Assembly: GCA_963920525.1 (NCBI GenBank)
Contig: OY986439.1
Span: forward strand, 28,778,819 to 28,842,818
Source: Dichetophora obliterata
Lineage: Eukaryota > Arthropoda > Insecta > Diptera > Sciomyzidae
Direction: 5' to 3'
Length of the DNA: 64,000 nucleotides
A program made the translations under genes and the position numbers. Positions 9,594 through 21,838 of this stretch are shown here, piece by piece. The number at the start of each line of letters is the position of its first letter. Within the stretch, counting starts at the first letter, position 1. Below the pieces are notes generated by a model. It was not told the DNA's origin and made no database searches. It saw only the letters and a program-made list of their open reading frames with translations.

Positions 9594-12500
9594 TTTGCTC
9601 TATCTCTTGTAGTTTAGGAGTTGTAGAACACTTTTTGGAGTGGAAGCTGGCCAAAAACATGTGCTATTTCCGTCATAACTCCCAAACCATACATCCTACA
9701 AGGACGATTTATACACCAAATTGTTTCTAATACATATATACACAAGACTGCATATTCAGAAAAAAGTTTTCTGGAATTTGATTTTTTTTCAAGAATCTTA
9801 GTTAAAATTTTTTACATGAATCATGTTTTTGACGTGGTTTTTTGCGATTTTTTTGATTTTTTAGCCATAACTTCTAAACCATACATCATAAAAGGACGAT
9901 TTATGCATCAAAATGTTTCTTAAGCTACTGCCCACAAGACTGTTTCCTTAAAATAATTTTAAAAATTAGATTTCATGTTAATTTCATGTGCCCTTTTTTG
10001 TCAATTTTTATTTTTTTTATTTATTTTCTAAAATAAAAACTACATATCAGATAAGGACGATTCATGCATTAAAATGAGCACCAGGTCCTCGTCCTTAAGA
10101 AGGGATACTCCTTTGTCCAAATGCCGTTTGCTCTATCTCTTGTAGTTTAGGAGTTGTAGAACACTTTTTGGAGTGGAAGCTGGCCAAAAACATGTGCTTT
10201 TTCCGTCATAACTCCCAAACCATACATCCTACAAGGACGATTTATACACCAAATTGTTTCTAATACATATATACACAAGACTGCATATTCAGAAAAAAGT
10301 TTTCTGGAATTTGATTTTTTTCAAGAATCTTAGTTAAAATTTTTTACATGAATCATGTTTTTGACGTGGTTTTTTGCGATTTTTTTGATTTTTTAGCCAT
10401 AACTTCTAAACCATACATCATAAAAGGACGATTTATGCATCAAAATGTTCCTTAAGCTACTGCCCACAAGACTGTTTCCTTAAAATAATTTTAAAAATTA
10501 GATTTCATGTTAATTTCATGTGCCCTTTTTTGTCAATTTTTATTTTTTTTATTTATTTTCTAAAATAAAAACTACATATCAGATAAGGACGATTCATGCA
10601 TTAAAATGAGCACCAGGTCCTCGTCCTTAAGAAGGGATACTCCTTTGTCCAAATGCCGTTTGCTCTATCTCTTGTAGTTTAGGAGTTGTAGAACACTTTT
10701 TGGAGTGGAAGCTGGCCAAAAACATGTGCTTTTTCCGTCATAACTCCCAAACCATACATCCTACAAGGACGATTTATACACCAAATTGTTTCTAATACAT
10801 ATATACACAAGACTGCATATTCAGAAAAAAGTTTTCTGGAATTTGATTTTTTTTCAAGAATCTTAGTTAAAATTTTTTACATGAATCATGTTTTTGACGT
10901 GGTTTTTTGCGATTTTTTTGATTTTTTAGCCATAACTTCTAAACCATACATCATAAAAGGACGATTTATGCATCAAAATGTTCCTTAAGCTACTGCCCAC
11001 AAGACTGTATCCTTAAAATAATTTTAAAAATTAGATTTCATGTTCATTTCATGTGCCCTTTTTTGTCAATTTTTATTTTTTTTATTTATTTTCTAAAATA
11101 AAAACTACATATCAGATAAGGACGATTCATGCATTAAAATGAGCACCAGGTCCTCGTCCTTAAGAAAGGATACTCCTTTGTCCAAATTCTTTTTGCTCTA
11201 TCTCTTGTAGTTTAGGAGTTGTAGAACACTTTTTGGAGTGGAAGCTGGCCAAAAACATGTGCTTTTTCCGTCATAACTCCCAAACCATACATCCTACAAG
11301 GACGATTTATACACCAAATTGTTTCTAATACATATATACACAAGACTGCATATTCAGAAAAAAGTTTTCTGGAATTTGATTTTTTTTCAAGAATCGTAGT
11401 TAAAATTTTTTACATGAATCATGTTTTTGACGTGGTTTTTTGCGATTTTTTTGATTTTTTAGCCATAACTTCTAAACCATACATCATAAAAGGACGATTT
11501 ATGCATCAAAATGTTCCTTAAGCTACTGCCCACAAGACTGTATCCTTAAAATAATTTTAAAAATTAGATTTCATGTTAATTTCATGTGCCCTTTTTTGTC
11601 AATTTTTATTTTTTTTATTTATTTTCTAAAATAAAAACTACATATCAGATAAGGACGATTCATGCATTAAAATGAGCACCAGGTCCTCGTCCTTAAGAAG
11701 GGATACTCCTTTGTCCAAATGCCGTTTGCTCTATCTCTTGTAGTTTAGGAGTTGTAGAACACTTTTTGGAGTGGAAGCTGGCCAAAAACATGTGCTATTT
11801 CCGTCATAACTCCCAAACCATACATCCTACAAGGACGATTTATACACCAAATTGTTTCTAATACATATATACACAAGACTGCATATTCAGAAAAAAGTTT
11901 TCTGGAATTTGATTTTTTTTCAAGAATCTTAGTTAAAATTTTTTACATGAATCATGTTTTTGACGTGGTTTTTTGCGATTTTTTTGATTTTTTAGCCATA
12001 ACTTCTAAACCATACATCATAAAAGGACGATTTATGCATCAAAATGTTTCTTAAGCTACTGCCCACAAGACTGTTTCCTTAAAATAATTTTAAAAATTAG
12101 ATTTCATGTTAATTTCATGTGCCCTTTTTTGTCAATTTTTATTTTTTTTATTTATTTTCTAAAATAAAAACTACATATCAGATAAGGACGATTCATGCAT
12201 TAAAATGAGCACCAGGTCCTCGTCCTTAAGAAGGGATACTCCTTTGTCCAAATGCCGTTTGCTCTATCTCTTGTAGTTTAGGAGTTGTAGAACACTTTTT
12301 GGAGTGGAAGCTGGCCAAAAACATGTGCTTTTTCCGTCATAACTCCCAAACCATACATCCTACAAGGACGATTTATACACCAAATTGTTTCTAATACATA
12401 TATACACAAGACTGCATATTCAGAAAAAAGTTTTCTGGAATTTGATTTTTTTCAAGAATCTTAGTTAAAATTTTTTACATGAATCATGTTTTTGACGTGG

Positions 12501-15500
12501 TTTTTTGCGATTTTTTTGATTTTTTAGCCATAACTTCTAAACCATACATCATAAAAGGACGATTTATGCATCAAAATGTTCCTTAAGCTACTGCCCACAA
12601 GACTGTTTCCTTAAAATAATTTTAAAAATTAGATTTCATGTTAATTTCATGTGCCCTTTTTAGTCAATTTTTATTTTTTTTATTTATTTTCTAAAATAAA
12701 AACTACATATCAGATAAGGACGATTCATGCATTAAAATGAGCACCAGGTCCTCGTCCTTAAGAAGGGATACTCCTTTGTCCAAATGCCGTTTGCTCTATC
12801 TCTTGTAGTTTAGGAGTTGTAGAACACTTTTTGGAGTGGAAGCTGGCCAAAAACATGTGCTTTTTCCGTCATAACTCCCAAACCATACATCCTACAAGGA
12901 CGATTTATACACCAAATTGTTTCTAATACATATATACACAAGACTGCATATTCAGAAAAAAGTTTTCTGGAATTTGATTTTTTTTCAAGAATCTTAGTTA
13001 AAATTTTTTACATGAATCATGTTTTTGACGTGGTTTTTTGCGATTTTTTTGATTTTTTAGCCATAACTTCTAAACCATACATCATAAAAGGACGATTTAT
13101 GCATCAAAATGTTTCTTAAGCTACTGCCCACAAGACTGTTTCCTTAAAATAATTTTAAAAATTAGATTTCATGTTAATTTCATGTGCCCTTTTTTGTCAA
13201 TTTTTATTTTTTTTATTTATTTTCTAAAATAAAAACTACATATCAGATAAGGACGATTCATGCATTAAAATGAGCACCAGGTCCTCGTCCTTAAGAAGGG
13301 ATACTCCTTTGTCCAAATGCCGTTTGCTCTATCTCTTGTAGTTTAGGAGTTGTAGAACACTTTTTGGAGTGGAAGCTGGCCAAAAACATGTGCTTTTTCC
13401 GTCATAACTCCCAAACCATACATCCTACAAGGACGATTTATACACCAAATTGTTTCTAATACATATATACACAAGACTGCATATTCAGAAAAAAGTTTTC
13501 TGGAATTTGATTTTTTTCAAGAATCTTAGTTAAAATTTTTTACATGAATCATGTTTTTGACGTGGTTTTTTGCGATTTTTTTGATTTTTTAGCCATAACT
13601 TCTAAACCATACATCATAAAAGGACGATTTATGCATCAAAATGTTCCTTAAGCTACTGCCCACAAGACTGTTTCCTTAAAATAATTTTAAAAATTAGATT
13701 TCATGTTAATTTCATGTGCCCTTTTTTGTCAATTTTTATTTTTTTTATTTATTTTCTAAAATAAAAACTACATATCAGATAAGGACGATTCATGCATTAA
13801 AATGAGCACCAGGTCCTCGTCCTTAAGAAGGGATACTCCTTTGTCCAAATGCCGTTTGCTCTATCTCTTGTAGTTTAGGAGTTGTAGAACACTTTTTGGA
13901 GTGGAAGCTGGCCAAAAACATGTGCTTTTTCCGTCATAACTCCCAAACCATACATCCTACAAGGACGATTTATACACCAAATTGTTTCTAATACATATAT
14001 ACACAAGACTGCATATTCAGAAAAAAGTTTTCTGGAATTTGATTTTTTTTCAAGAATCTTAGTTAAAATTTTTTACATGAATCATGTTTTTGACGTGGTT
14101 TTTTGCGATTTTTTTGATTTTTTAGCCATAACTTCTAAACCATACATCATAAAAGGACGATTTATGCATCAAAATGTTCCTTAAGCTACTGCCCACAAGA
14201 CTGTATCCTTAAAATAATTTTAAAAATTAGATTTCATGTTCATTTCATGTGCCCTTTTTTGTCAATTTTTATTTTTTTTATTTATTTTCTAAAATAAAAA
14301 CTACATATCAGATAAGGACGATTCATGCATTAAAATGAGCACCAGGTCCTCGTCCTTAAGAAAGGATACTCCTTTGTCCAAATTCTTTTTGCTCTATCTC
14401 TTGTAGTTTAGGAGTTGTAGAACACTTTTTGGAGTGGAAGCTGGCCAAAAACATGTGCTTTTTCCGTCATAACTCCCAAACCATACATCCTACAAGGACG
14501 ATTTATACACCAAATTGTTTCTAATACATATATACACAAGACTGCATATTCAGAAAAAAGTTTTCTGGAATTTGATTTTTTTTCAAGAATCGTAGTTAAA
14601 ATTTTTTACATGAATCATGTTTTTGACGTGGTTTTTTGCGATTTTTTTGATTTTTTAGCCATAACTTCTAAACCATACATCATAAAAGGACGATTTATGC
14701 ATCAAAATGTTCCTTAAGCTACTGCCCACAAGACTGTATCCTTAAAATAATTTTAAAAATTAGATTTCATGTTAATTTCATGTGCCCTTTTTTGTCAATT
14801 TTTATTTTTTTTATTTATTTTCTAAAATAAAAACTACATATCAGATAAGGACGATTCATGCATTAAAATGAGCACCAGGTCCTCGTCCTTAAGAAGGGAT
14901 ACTCCTTTGTCCAAATGCCGTTTGCTCTATCTCTTGTAGTTTAGGAGTTGTAGAACACTTTTTGGAGTGGAAGCTGGCCAAAAACATGTGCTATTTCCGT
15001 CATAACTCCCAAACCATACATCCTACAAGGACGATTTATACACCAAATTGTTTCTAATACATATATACACAAGACTGCATATTCAGAAAAAAGTTTTCTG
15101 GAATTTGATTTTTTTTCAAGAATCTTAGTTAAAATTTTTTACATGAATCATGTTTTTGACGTGGTTTTTTGCGATTTTTTTGATTTTTTAGCCATAACTT
15201 CTAAACCATACATCATAAAAGGACGATTTATGCATCAAAATGTTTCTTAAGCTACTGCCCACAAGACTGTTTCCTTAAAATAATTTTAAAAATTAGATTT
15301 CATGTTAATTTCATGTGCCCTTTTTTGTCAATTTTTATTTTTTTTATTTATTTTCTAAAATAAAAACTACATATCAGATAAGGACGATTCATGCATTAAA
15401 ATGAGCACCAGGTCCTCGTCCTTAAGAAGGGATACTCCTTTGTCCAAATGCCGTTTGCTCTATCTCTTGTAGTTTAGGAGTTGTAGAACACTTTTTGGAG

Positions 15501-17051
15501 TGGAAGCTGGCCAAAAACATGTGCTTTTTCCGTCATAACTCCCAAACCATACATCCTACAAGGACGATTTATACACCAAATTGTTTCTAATACATATATA
15601 CACAAGACTGCATATTCAGAAAAAAGTTTTCTGGAATTTGATTTTTTTCAAGAATCTTAGTTAAAATTTTTTACATGAATCATGTTTTTGACGTGGTTTT
15701 TTGCGATTTTTTTGATTTTTTAGCCATAACTTCTAAACCATACATCATAAAAGGACGATTTATGCATCAAAATGTTCCTTAAGCTACTGCCCACAAGACT
15801 GTTTCCTTAAAATAATTTTAAAAATTAGATTTCATGTTAATTTCATGTGCCCTTTTTTGTCAATTTTTATTTTTTTTATTTATTTTCTAAAATAAAAACT
15901 ACATATCAGATAAGGACGATTCATGCATTAAAATGAGCACCAGGTCCTCGTCCTTAAGAAGGGATACTCCTTTGTCCAAATGCCGTTTGCTCTATCTCTT
16001 GTAGTTTAGGAGTTGTAGAACACTTTTTGGAGTGGAAGCTGGCCAAAAACATGTGCTTTTTCCGTCATAACTCCCAAACCATACATCCTACAAGGACGAT
16101 TTATACACCAAATTGTTTCTAATACATATATACACAAGACTGCATATTCAGAAAAAAGTTTTCTGGAATTTGATTTTTTTTCAAGAATCTTAGTTAAAAT
16201 TTTTTACATGAATCATGTTTTTGACGTGGTTTTTTGCGATTTTTTTGATTTTTTAGCCATAACTTCTAAACCATACATCATAAAAGGACGATTTATGCAT
16301 CAAAATGTTCCTTAAGCTACTGCCCACAAGACTGTATCCTTAAAATAATTTTAAAAATTAGATTTCATGTTCATTTCATGTGCCCTTTTTTGTCAATTTT
16401 TATTTTTTTTATTTATTTTCTAAAATAAAAACTACATATCAGATAAGGACGATTCATGCATTAAAATGAGCACCAGGTCCTCGTCCTTAAGAAAGGATAC
16501 TCCTTTGTCCAAATTCTTTTTGCTCTATCTCTTGTAGTTTAGGAGTTGTAGAACACTTTTTGGAGTGGAAGCTGGCCAAAAACATGTGCTTTTTCCGTCA
16601 TAACTCCCAAACCATACATCCTACAAGGACGATTTATACACCAAATTGTTTCTAATACATATATACACAAGACTGCATATTCAGAAAAAAGTTTTCTGGA
16701 ATTTGATTTTTTTTCAAGAATCGTAGTTAAAATTTTTTACATGAATCATGTTTTTGACGTGGTTTTTTGCGATTTTTTTGATTTTTTAGCCATAACTTCT
16801 AAACCATACATCATAAAAGGACGATTTATGCATCAAAATGTTCCTTAAGCTACTGCCCACAAGACTGTATCCTTAAAATAATTTTAAAAATTAGATTTCA
16901 TGTTAATTTCATGTGCCCTTTTTTGTCAATTTTTATTTTTTTTATTTATTTTCTAAAATAAAAACTACATATCAGATAAGGACGATTCATGCATTAAAAT
17001 TAGCACCAGGTCCTCGTCCTTAAGAAGGGATACTCCTTTGTCCAAATGCCG
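9594..17051. repeat. Four-monomer higher-order repeat (2131 bp), three copies, the middle one expanded
   Basis: The unit has four recognisable members in order: (i) gctAtttcc with gttTcttaag; (ii) a 7-T run after ttga; (iii) gttCatttc with aagaaAgga and aaatTCTTt; (iv) aatcGtag with gtAtcc. Copies lie at 9594-11724, 11725-14920 and 14921-17051. The first and third measure 2131 bp. The middle one is 3196 bp because members (i)-(ii) occur twice; the second of these (12790) has the gttTcttaag variant but not gctAtttcc. This is a classic signature of unequal exchange inside an array. Confidence 0.88.
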
Positions 17052-18650
17052 TTTGCTCTATCTCTTGTAGTTTAGGAGTTGTAGAACACTTTTTGGAGTG
17101 GAAGCTGGCCAAAAACATGTGCTTTTTCCGTCATAACTCCCAAACCATACATCCTACAAGGACGATTTATACACCAAATTGTTTCTAATACATATATACA
17201 CAAGACTGCATATTCAGAAAAAAGTTTTCTGGAATTTGATTTTTTTTCAAGAATCTTAGTTAAAATTTTTTACATGAATCATGTTTTTGACGTGGTTTTT
17301 TGCGATTTTTTTGATTTTTTAGCCATAACTTCTAAACCATACATCATAAAAGGACGATTTATGCATCAAAATGTTCCTCAAGCTACTGCCCACAAGACTG
17401 TTTCCTTAAAATAATTTTAAAAATTAGATTTCATGTTAATTTCATGTGCCCTTTTTTGTCAATTTTTATTTTTTTTATTTATTTTCTAAAATAAAAACTA
17501 CATATCAGATAAGGACGATTCATGCATTAAAGTGAGCACCAGGTCCTCGTCCTTAAGAAGGGATACTCCTTTGTCCAAATGCCGTTTGCTCTATCTCTTG
17601 TAGTTTAGGAGTTGTAGAACACTTTTTGGAGTGGAAGCTGGCCAAAAACATGTGCTTTTTCCGTCATAACTCCCAAACCATACATCCTACAAGGACGATT
17701 TATACACCAAATTGTTTCTAATACATATATACACAAGACTGCATATTCAGAAAAAAATTTTCTGGAATTTGATTTTTTTTCAAGAATCTTAGTTAAAATT
17801 TTTTACATGAATCATGTTTTTGACGTGGTTTTTTGCGATTTTTTTGATTTTTTAGCCATAACTTCTAAACCATACATCATAAAAGGACGATTTATGCATC
17901 AAAATGTTCCTTAAGCTACTGCCCACAAGACTGTATCCTTAAAATAATTTTAAAAATTAGATTTCATGTTAATTTCATGTGCCCTTTTTTGTCAATTTTT
18001 ATTTTTTTTATTTATTTTCTAAAATAAAAACTACATATCAGATAAGGACGATTCATGCATTAAAATGAGCACCAGGTCCTCGTCCTTAAGAAGGGATACT
18101 CCTTTGTCCAAATGCCGTTTGCTCTATCTCTTGTAGTTTAGGAGTTGTAGAACACTTTTTGGAGTGGAAGCTGGCCAAAAACATGTGCTTTTTCCGTCAT
18201 AACTCCCAAACCATACATCCTACAAGGACGATTTATACACCAAATTGTTTCTAATACATATATACACAAGACTGCATATTCAGAAAAAAGTTTTCTGGAA
18301 TTTGATTTTTTTTCAAGAATCTTAGTTAAAATTTTTTACATAAATCATGTTTTTGACGTGGTTTTTTGCGATTTTTTTGATTTTTTAGCCATAACTTCTA
18401 AACCATACATCATAAAAGGACGATTTATGCATCAAAATGTTCCTTAAGCTACTGCCCACAAGACTGTTTCCTTAAAATAATTTTAAAAATTAGATTTCAT
18501 GTTAATTTCATGTGCCCTTTTTTGTCAATTTTTATTTTTTTTATTTATTTTCTAAAATAAAAACTACATATCAGATAAGGACGATTCATGCATTAAAATG
18601 AGCACCAGGTCCTCGTCCTTAAGAAGGGATACTCCTTTGTCCAAATGCCG
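16519..18650. repeat. Right copy of the 16.5-kb-spaced duplication
   Basis: This tract matches 1-2132 at a constant offset of 16,518 bp. The first three monomers share all private variants; the visible difference is T at about 17001 (aaaatTagc). Its first monomer is also the last member of the third four-monomer unit, so the window start probably continues leftward into another such unit. Confidence 0.85.
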
Positions 18651-21600
18651 TTTGCTCTATCTCTTGTAGTTTAGGAGTTGTAGAACACTTTTTGGAGTGG
18701 AAGCTGGCCAAAAACATGTGCTTTTTCCGTCATAACTCCCAAACCATACATCCTACAAGGACGATTTATACACCAAATTGTTTCTAATACAAGATTGCAT
18801 ATACAGAAAAAAGTTTTCTGGAATTTGGTTTTTTTCAAGAATCTTAGTTAAAATTTTTTACATGAATCATGTTTTTGACGTGGTTTTTTGCGATTTTTTT
18901 GATTTTTTAGCCATAACTTCTAAACCATACATAATAAAAGGACGATTTATGCATCAAAATGTTCCTTAAGCTACTGTCCACAAGACTGTATCCTTAAAAT
19001 AATTTTAAAAATTAGATTTCATGTTAATTTCATGTGCCCTTTTTTGTCAATTTTTATTTTTTTTATTTATTTTCTAAAATAAAAACTACATATCAGATAA
19101 GGACGATTCATGCATTAAAATGAGCACCAGGTCCTCGTCCTTAAGAAGGAATACTCCTTTGTCCAAATGCCGTTTGCTCTATCTCTTGTAGTTTAGGAGT
19201 TGTAGAACACTTTTTGGAGTGGAAGCTGGCCAAAAACATGTGCTCTTTCCGTCATAACTCCCAAACCATACATCCTACAAGGACGATTTATACACCAAAT
19301 TGTTTCTAATACATATATACACAAGACTGCATATTCAGAAAAAAGTTTTCTGGAATTTGGTTTTTTTTCAAGAATCTTAGTTAAAATTTTTTACATGAAT
19401 CATGTTTTTGACGTGGTTTTTTGCGATTTTTTAGATTTTTTAGCCATAACTTCTAAACCATACATAATAAAAGGACGATTTATGCATCAAAATGTTCCTT
19501 AAGCTACTGCCCACAAGACTGTATCCTTAAAATAATTTTAAAAATTAGATTTCATGTTAATTTCATGTGTCTTTTTTTGTCAATTTTTATTTTTTTTTAT
19601 TTATTTTCTAAAATAAAAACTACATATCAGATAAGGACGATTCATGCATTAAAATGAGCACCAGGTCCTCGTCCTTAAGAAGGGATACTCCTTTGTCCAA
19701 ATGCCGTTTGCTCTATCTCTTGTAGTTTAGGAGTTGTAGAACACTTTTTGGAGTGGAAGCTGGCCAAAAACATGTGCTTTTTCCGTCATAACTCCCAAAC
19801 CATACATCCTACAAGGACGATTTATACACCAAATTGTTTCTAATACATATATACACAAGACTGCATATTCAGAAAAAAGTTTTCTGGAATTTGATTTTTT
19901 TTCAAGAATCTTAGTTAAAATTTTTTACATGAATCATGTTTTTGACGTGGTTTTTTGCGATTTTTTTGATTTTTTAGCCATAACTTCTAAACCATACATC
20001 ATAAAAGGACGATTTATGCATCAAAATGTTCCTTAAGCTACTGCCCACAAGACTGTTTCCTTAAAATAATTTTAAAAATTAGATTTCATGTTAATTTCAT
20101 GTGCCCTTTTTTGTCAATTTTTATTTTTTTTATTTATTTTCTAAAATAAAAACTACATATCAGATAAGGACGATTCATGCATTAAAATGAGCACCAGGTC
20201 CTCGTCCTTAAGAAGGGATACTCCTTTGTCCAAATGCCGTTTGCTCTATCTCTTGTAGTTTAGGAGTTGTAGAACACTTTTTGGAGTGGAAGCTGGCCAA
20301 AAACATGTGCTCTTTCCGTCATAACTCCCAAACCATACATCCTACAAGGACGATTTATACACCAAATTGTTTCTAATACATATATACACAAGACTGCATA
20401 TTCAGAAAAAAGTTTTCTGGAATTTGGTTTTTTTTCAAGAATCTTAGTTAAAATTTTTTACATGAATCATGTTTTTGACGTGGTTTTTTGCGATTTTTTT
20501 GATTTTTTAGCCATAACTTCTAAACCATACATCATAAAAGGACGATTTATGCATCAAAATGTTCCTTAAGCTACTGCCCACAAGACTGTATCCTTAAAAT
20601 AATTTTAAAAATTAGATTTCATGTTAATTTCATGTGTCTTTTTTTGTCAATTTTTATTTTTTTTATTTATTTTCTAAAATAAAAACTACATATCAGATAA
20701 GGACGATTCATGCATTAAAATGAGCACCAGGTCCTCGTCCTTAAGAAGGGATACTCCTTTGTCCAAATGCCGTTTGCTCTATCTCTTGTAGTTTAGGAGT
20801 TGTAGAACACTTTTTGGAGTGGAAGCTGGCCAAAAACATGTGCTTTTTCCGTCATAACTCCCAAACCATACATCCTACAAGGACGATTTATACACCAAAT
20901 TGTTTCTAATACATATATACACAAGACTGCATATTCAGAAAAAAGTTTTCTGGAATTTGATTTTTTTTCAAGAATCTTAGTTAAAATTTTTTACATGAAT
21001 CATGTTTTTGACGTGGTTTTTTGCGATTTTTTTGATTTTTTAGCCATAACTTCTAAACCATACATCATAAAAGGACGATTTATGCATCAAAATGTTCCTT
21101 AAGCTACTGCCCACAAGACTGTTTCCTTAAAATAATTTTAAAAATTAGATTTCATGTTAATTTCATGTGCCCTTTTTTGTCAATTTTTATTTTTTTTATT
21201 TATTTTCTAAAATAAAAACTACATATCAGATAAGGACGATTCATGCATTAAAATGAGCACCAGGTCCTCGTCCTTAAGAAGGGATACTCCTTTGTCCAAA
21301 TGCCGTTTGCTCTATCTCTTGTAGTTTAGGAGTTGTAGAACACTTTTTGGAGTGGAAGCTGGCCAAAAACATGTGCTTTTTCCGTCATAACTCCCAAACC
21401 ATACATCCTACAAGGACGATTTATACACCAAATTGTTTCTAATACATATATACACAAGACTGCATATTCAGAAAAAAGTTTTCTGGAATTTGATTTTTTT
21501 TCAAGAATCTTAGTTAAAATTTTTTACATGAATCATGTTTTTGACGTGGTTTTTTGCGATTTTTTTGATTTTTTAGCCATAACTTCTAAACCATACATCA

Positions 21601-21838
21601 TAAAAGGACGATTTATGCATCAAAATGTTCCTTAAGCTACTGCCCACAAGACTGTTTCCTTAAAATAATTTTAAAAATTAGATTTCATGTTAATTTCATG
21701 TGCCCTTTTTTGTCAATTTTTATTTTTTTTATTTATTTTCTAAAATAAAAACTACATATCAGATAAGGACGATTCATGCATTAAAATGAGCACCAGGTCC
21801 TCGTCCTTAAGAAGGGATACTCCTTTGTCCAAATGCCG
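18651..21838. repeat. Six monomers with alternating subfamilies
   Basis: Monomers at 19173 and about 20240 share gctCtttcc, ttgGttttt, gtAtcc and gtgTctttt and alternate with common-type copies, giving a two-monomer period near 1067 bp. The first monomer is distinctive: a 10-bp deletion at 18790, gatTgcatatAcag, ttgGttttt, acatAataa, ctgTccac and gtAtcc. Its gatTgcatatAcag haplotype returns once, at about 21992, without the deletion. Confidence 0.8.
18786..18800. other. 10-bp deletion in one monomer
   Basis: The usual taatacatatatacacaag is shortened to taatacaag, removing atatatacac between short AC repeats (18790|18791). The loss sits in a TA-rich stretch, which suggests slippage. It opens a 63-codon frame that has no ATG start and is not credible as a gene. 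Confidence 0.85.

Noticed and set aside
18778..18969. 63-codon frame on the plus strand
   Set aside because: It starts at TTG and exists only because of the 10-bp deletion at 18790 and a shortened T-run. It is satellite sequence with no coding signature.
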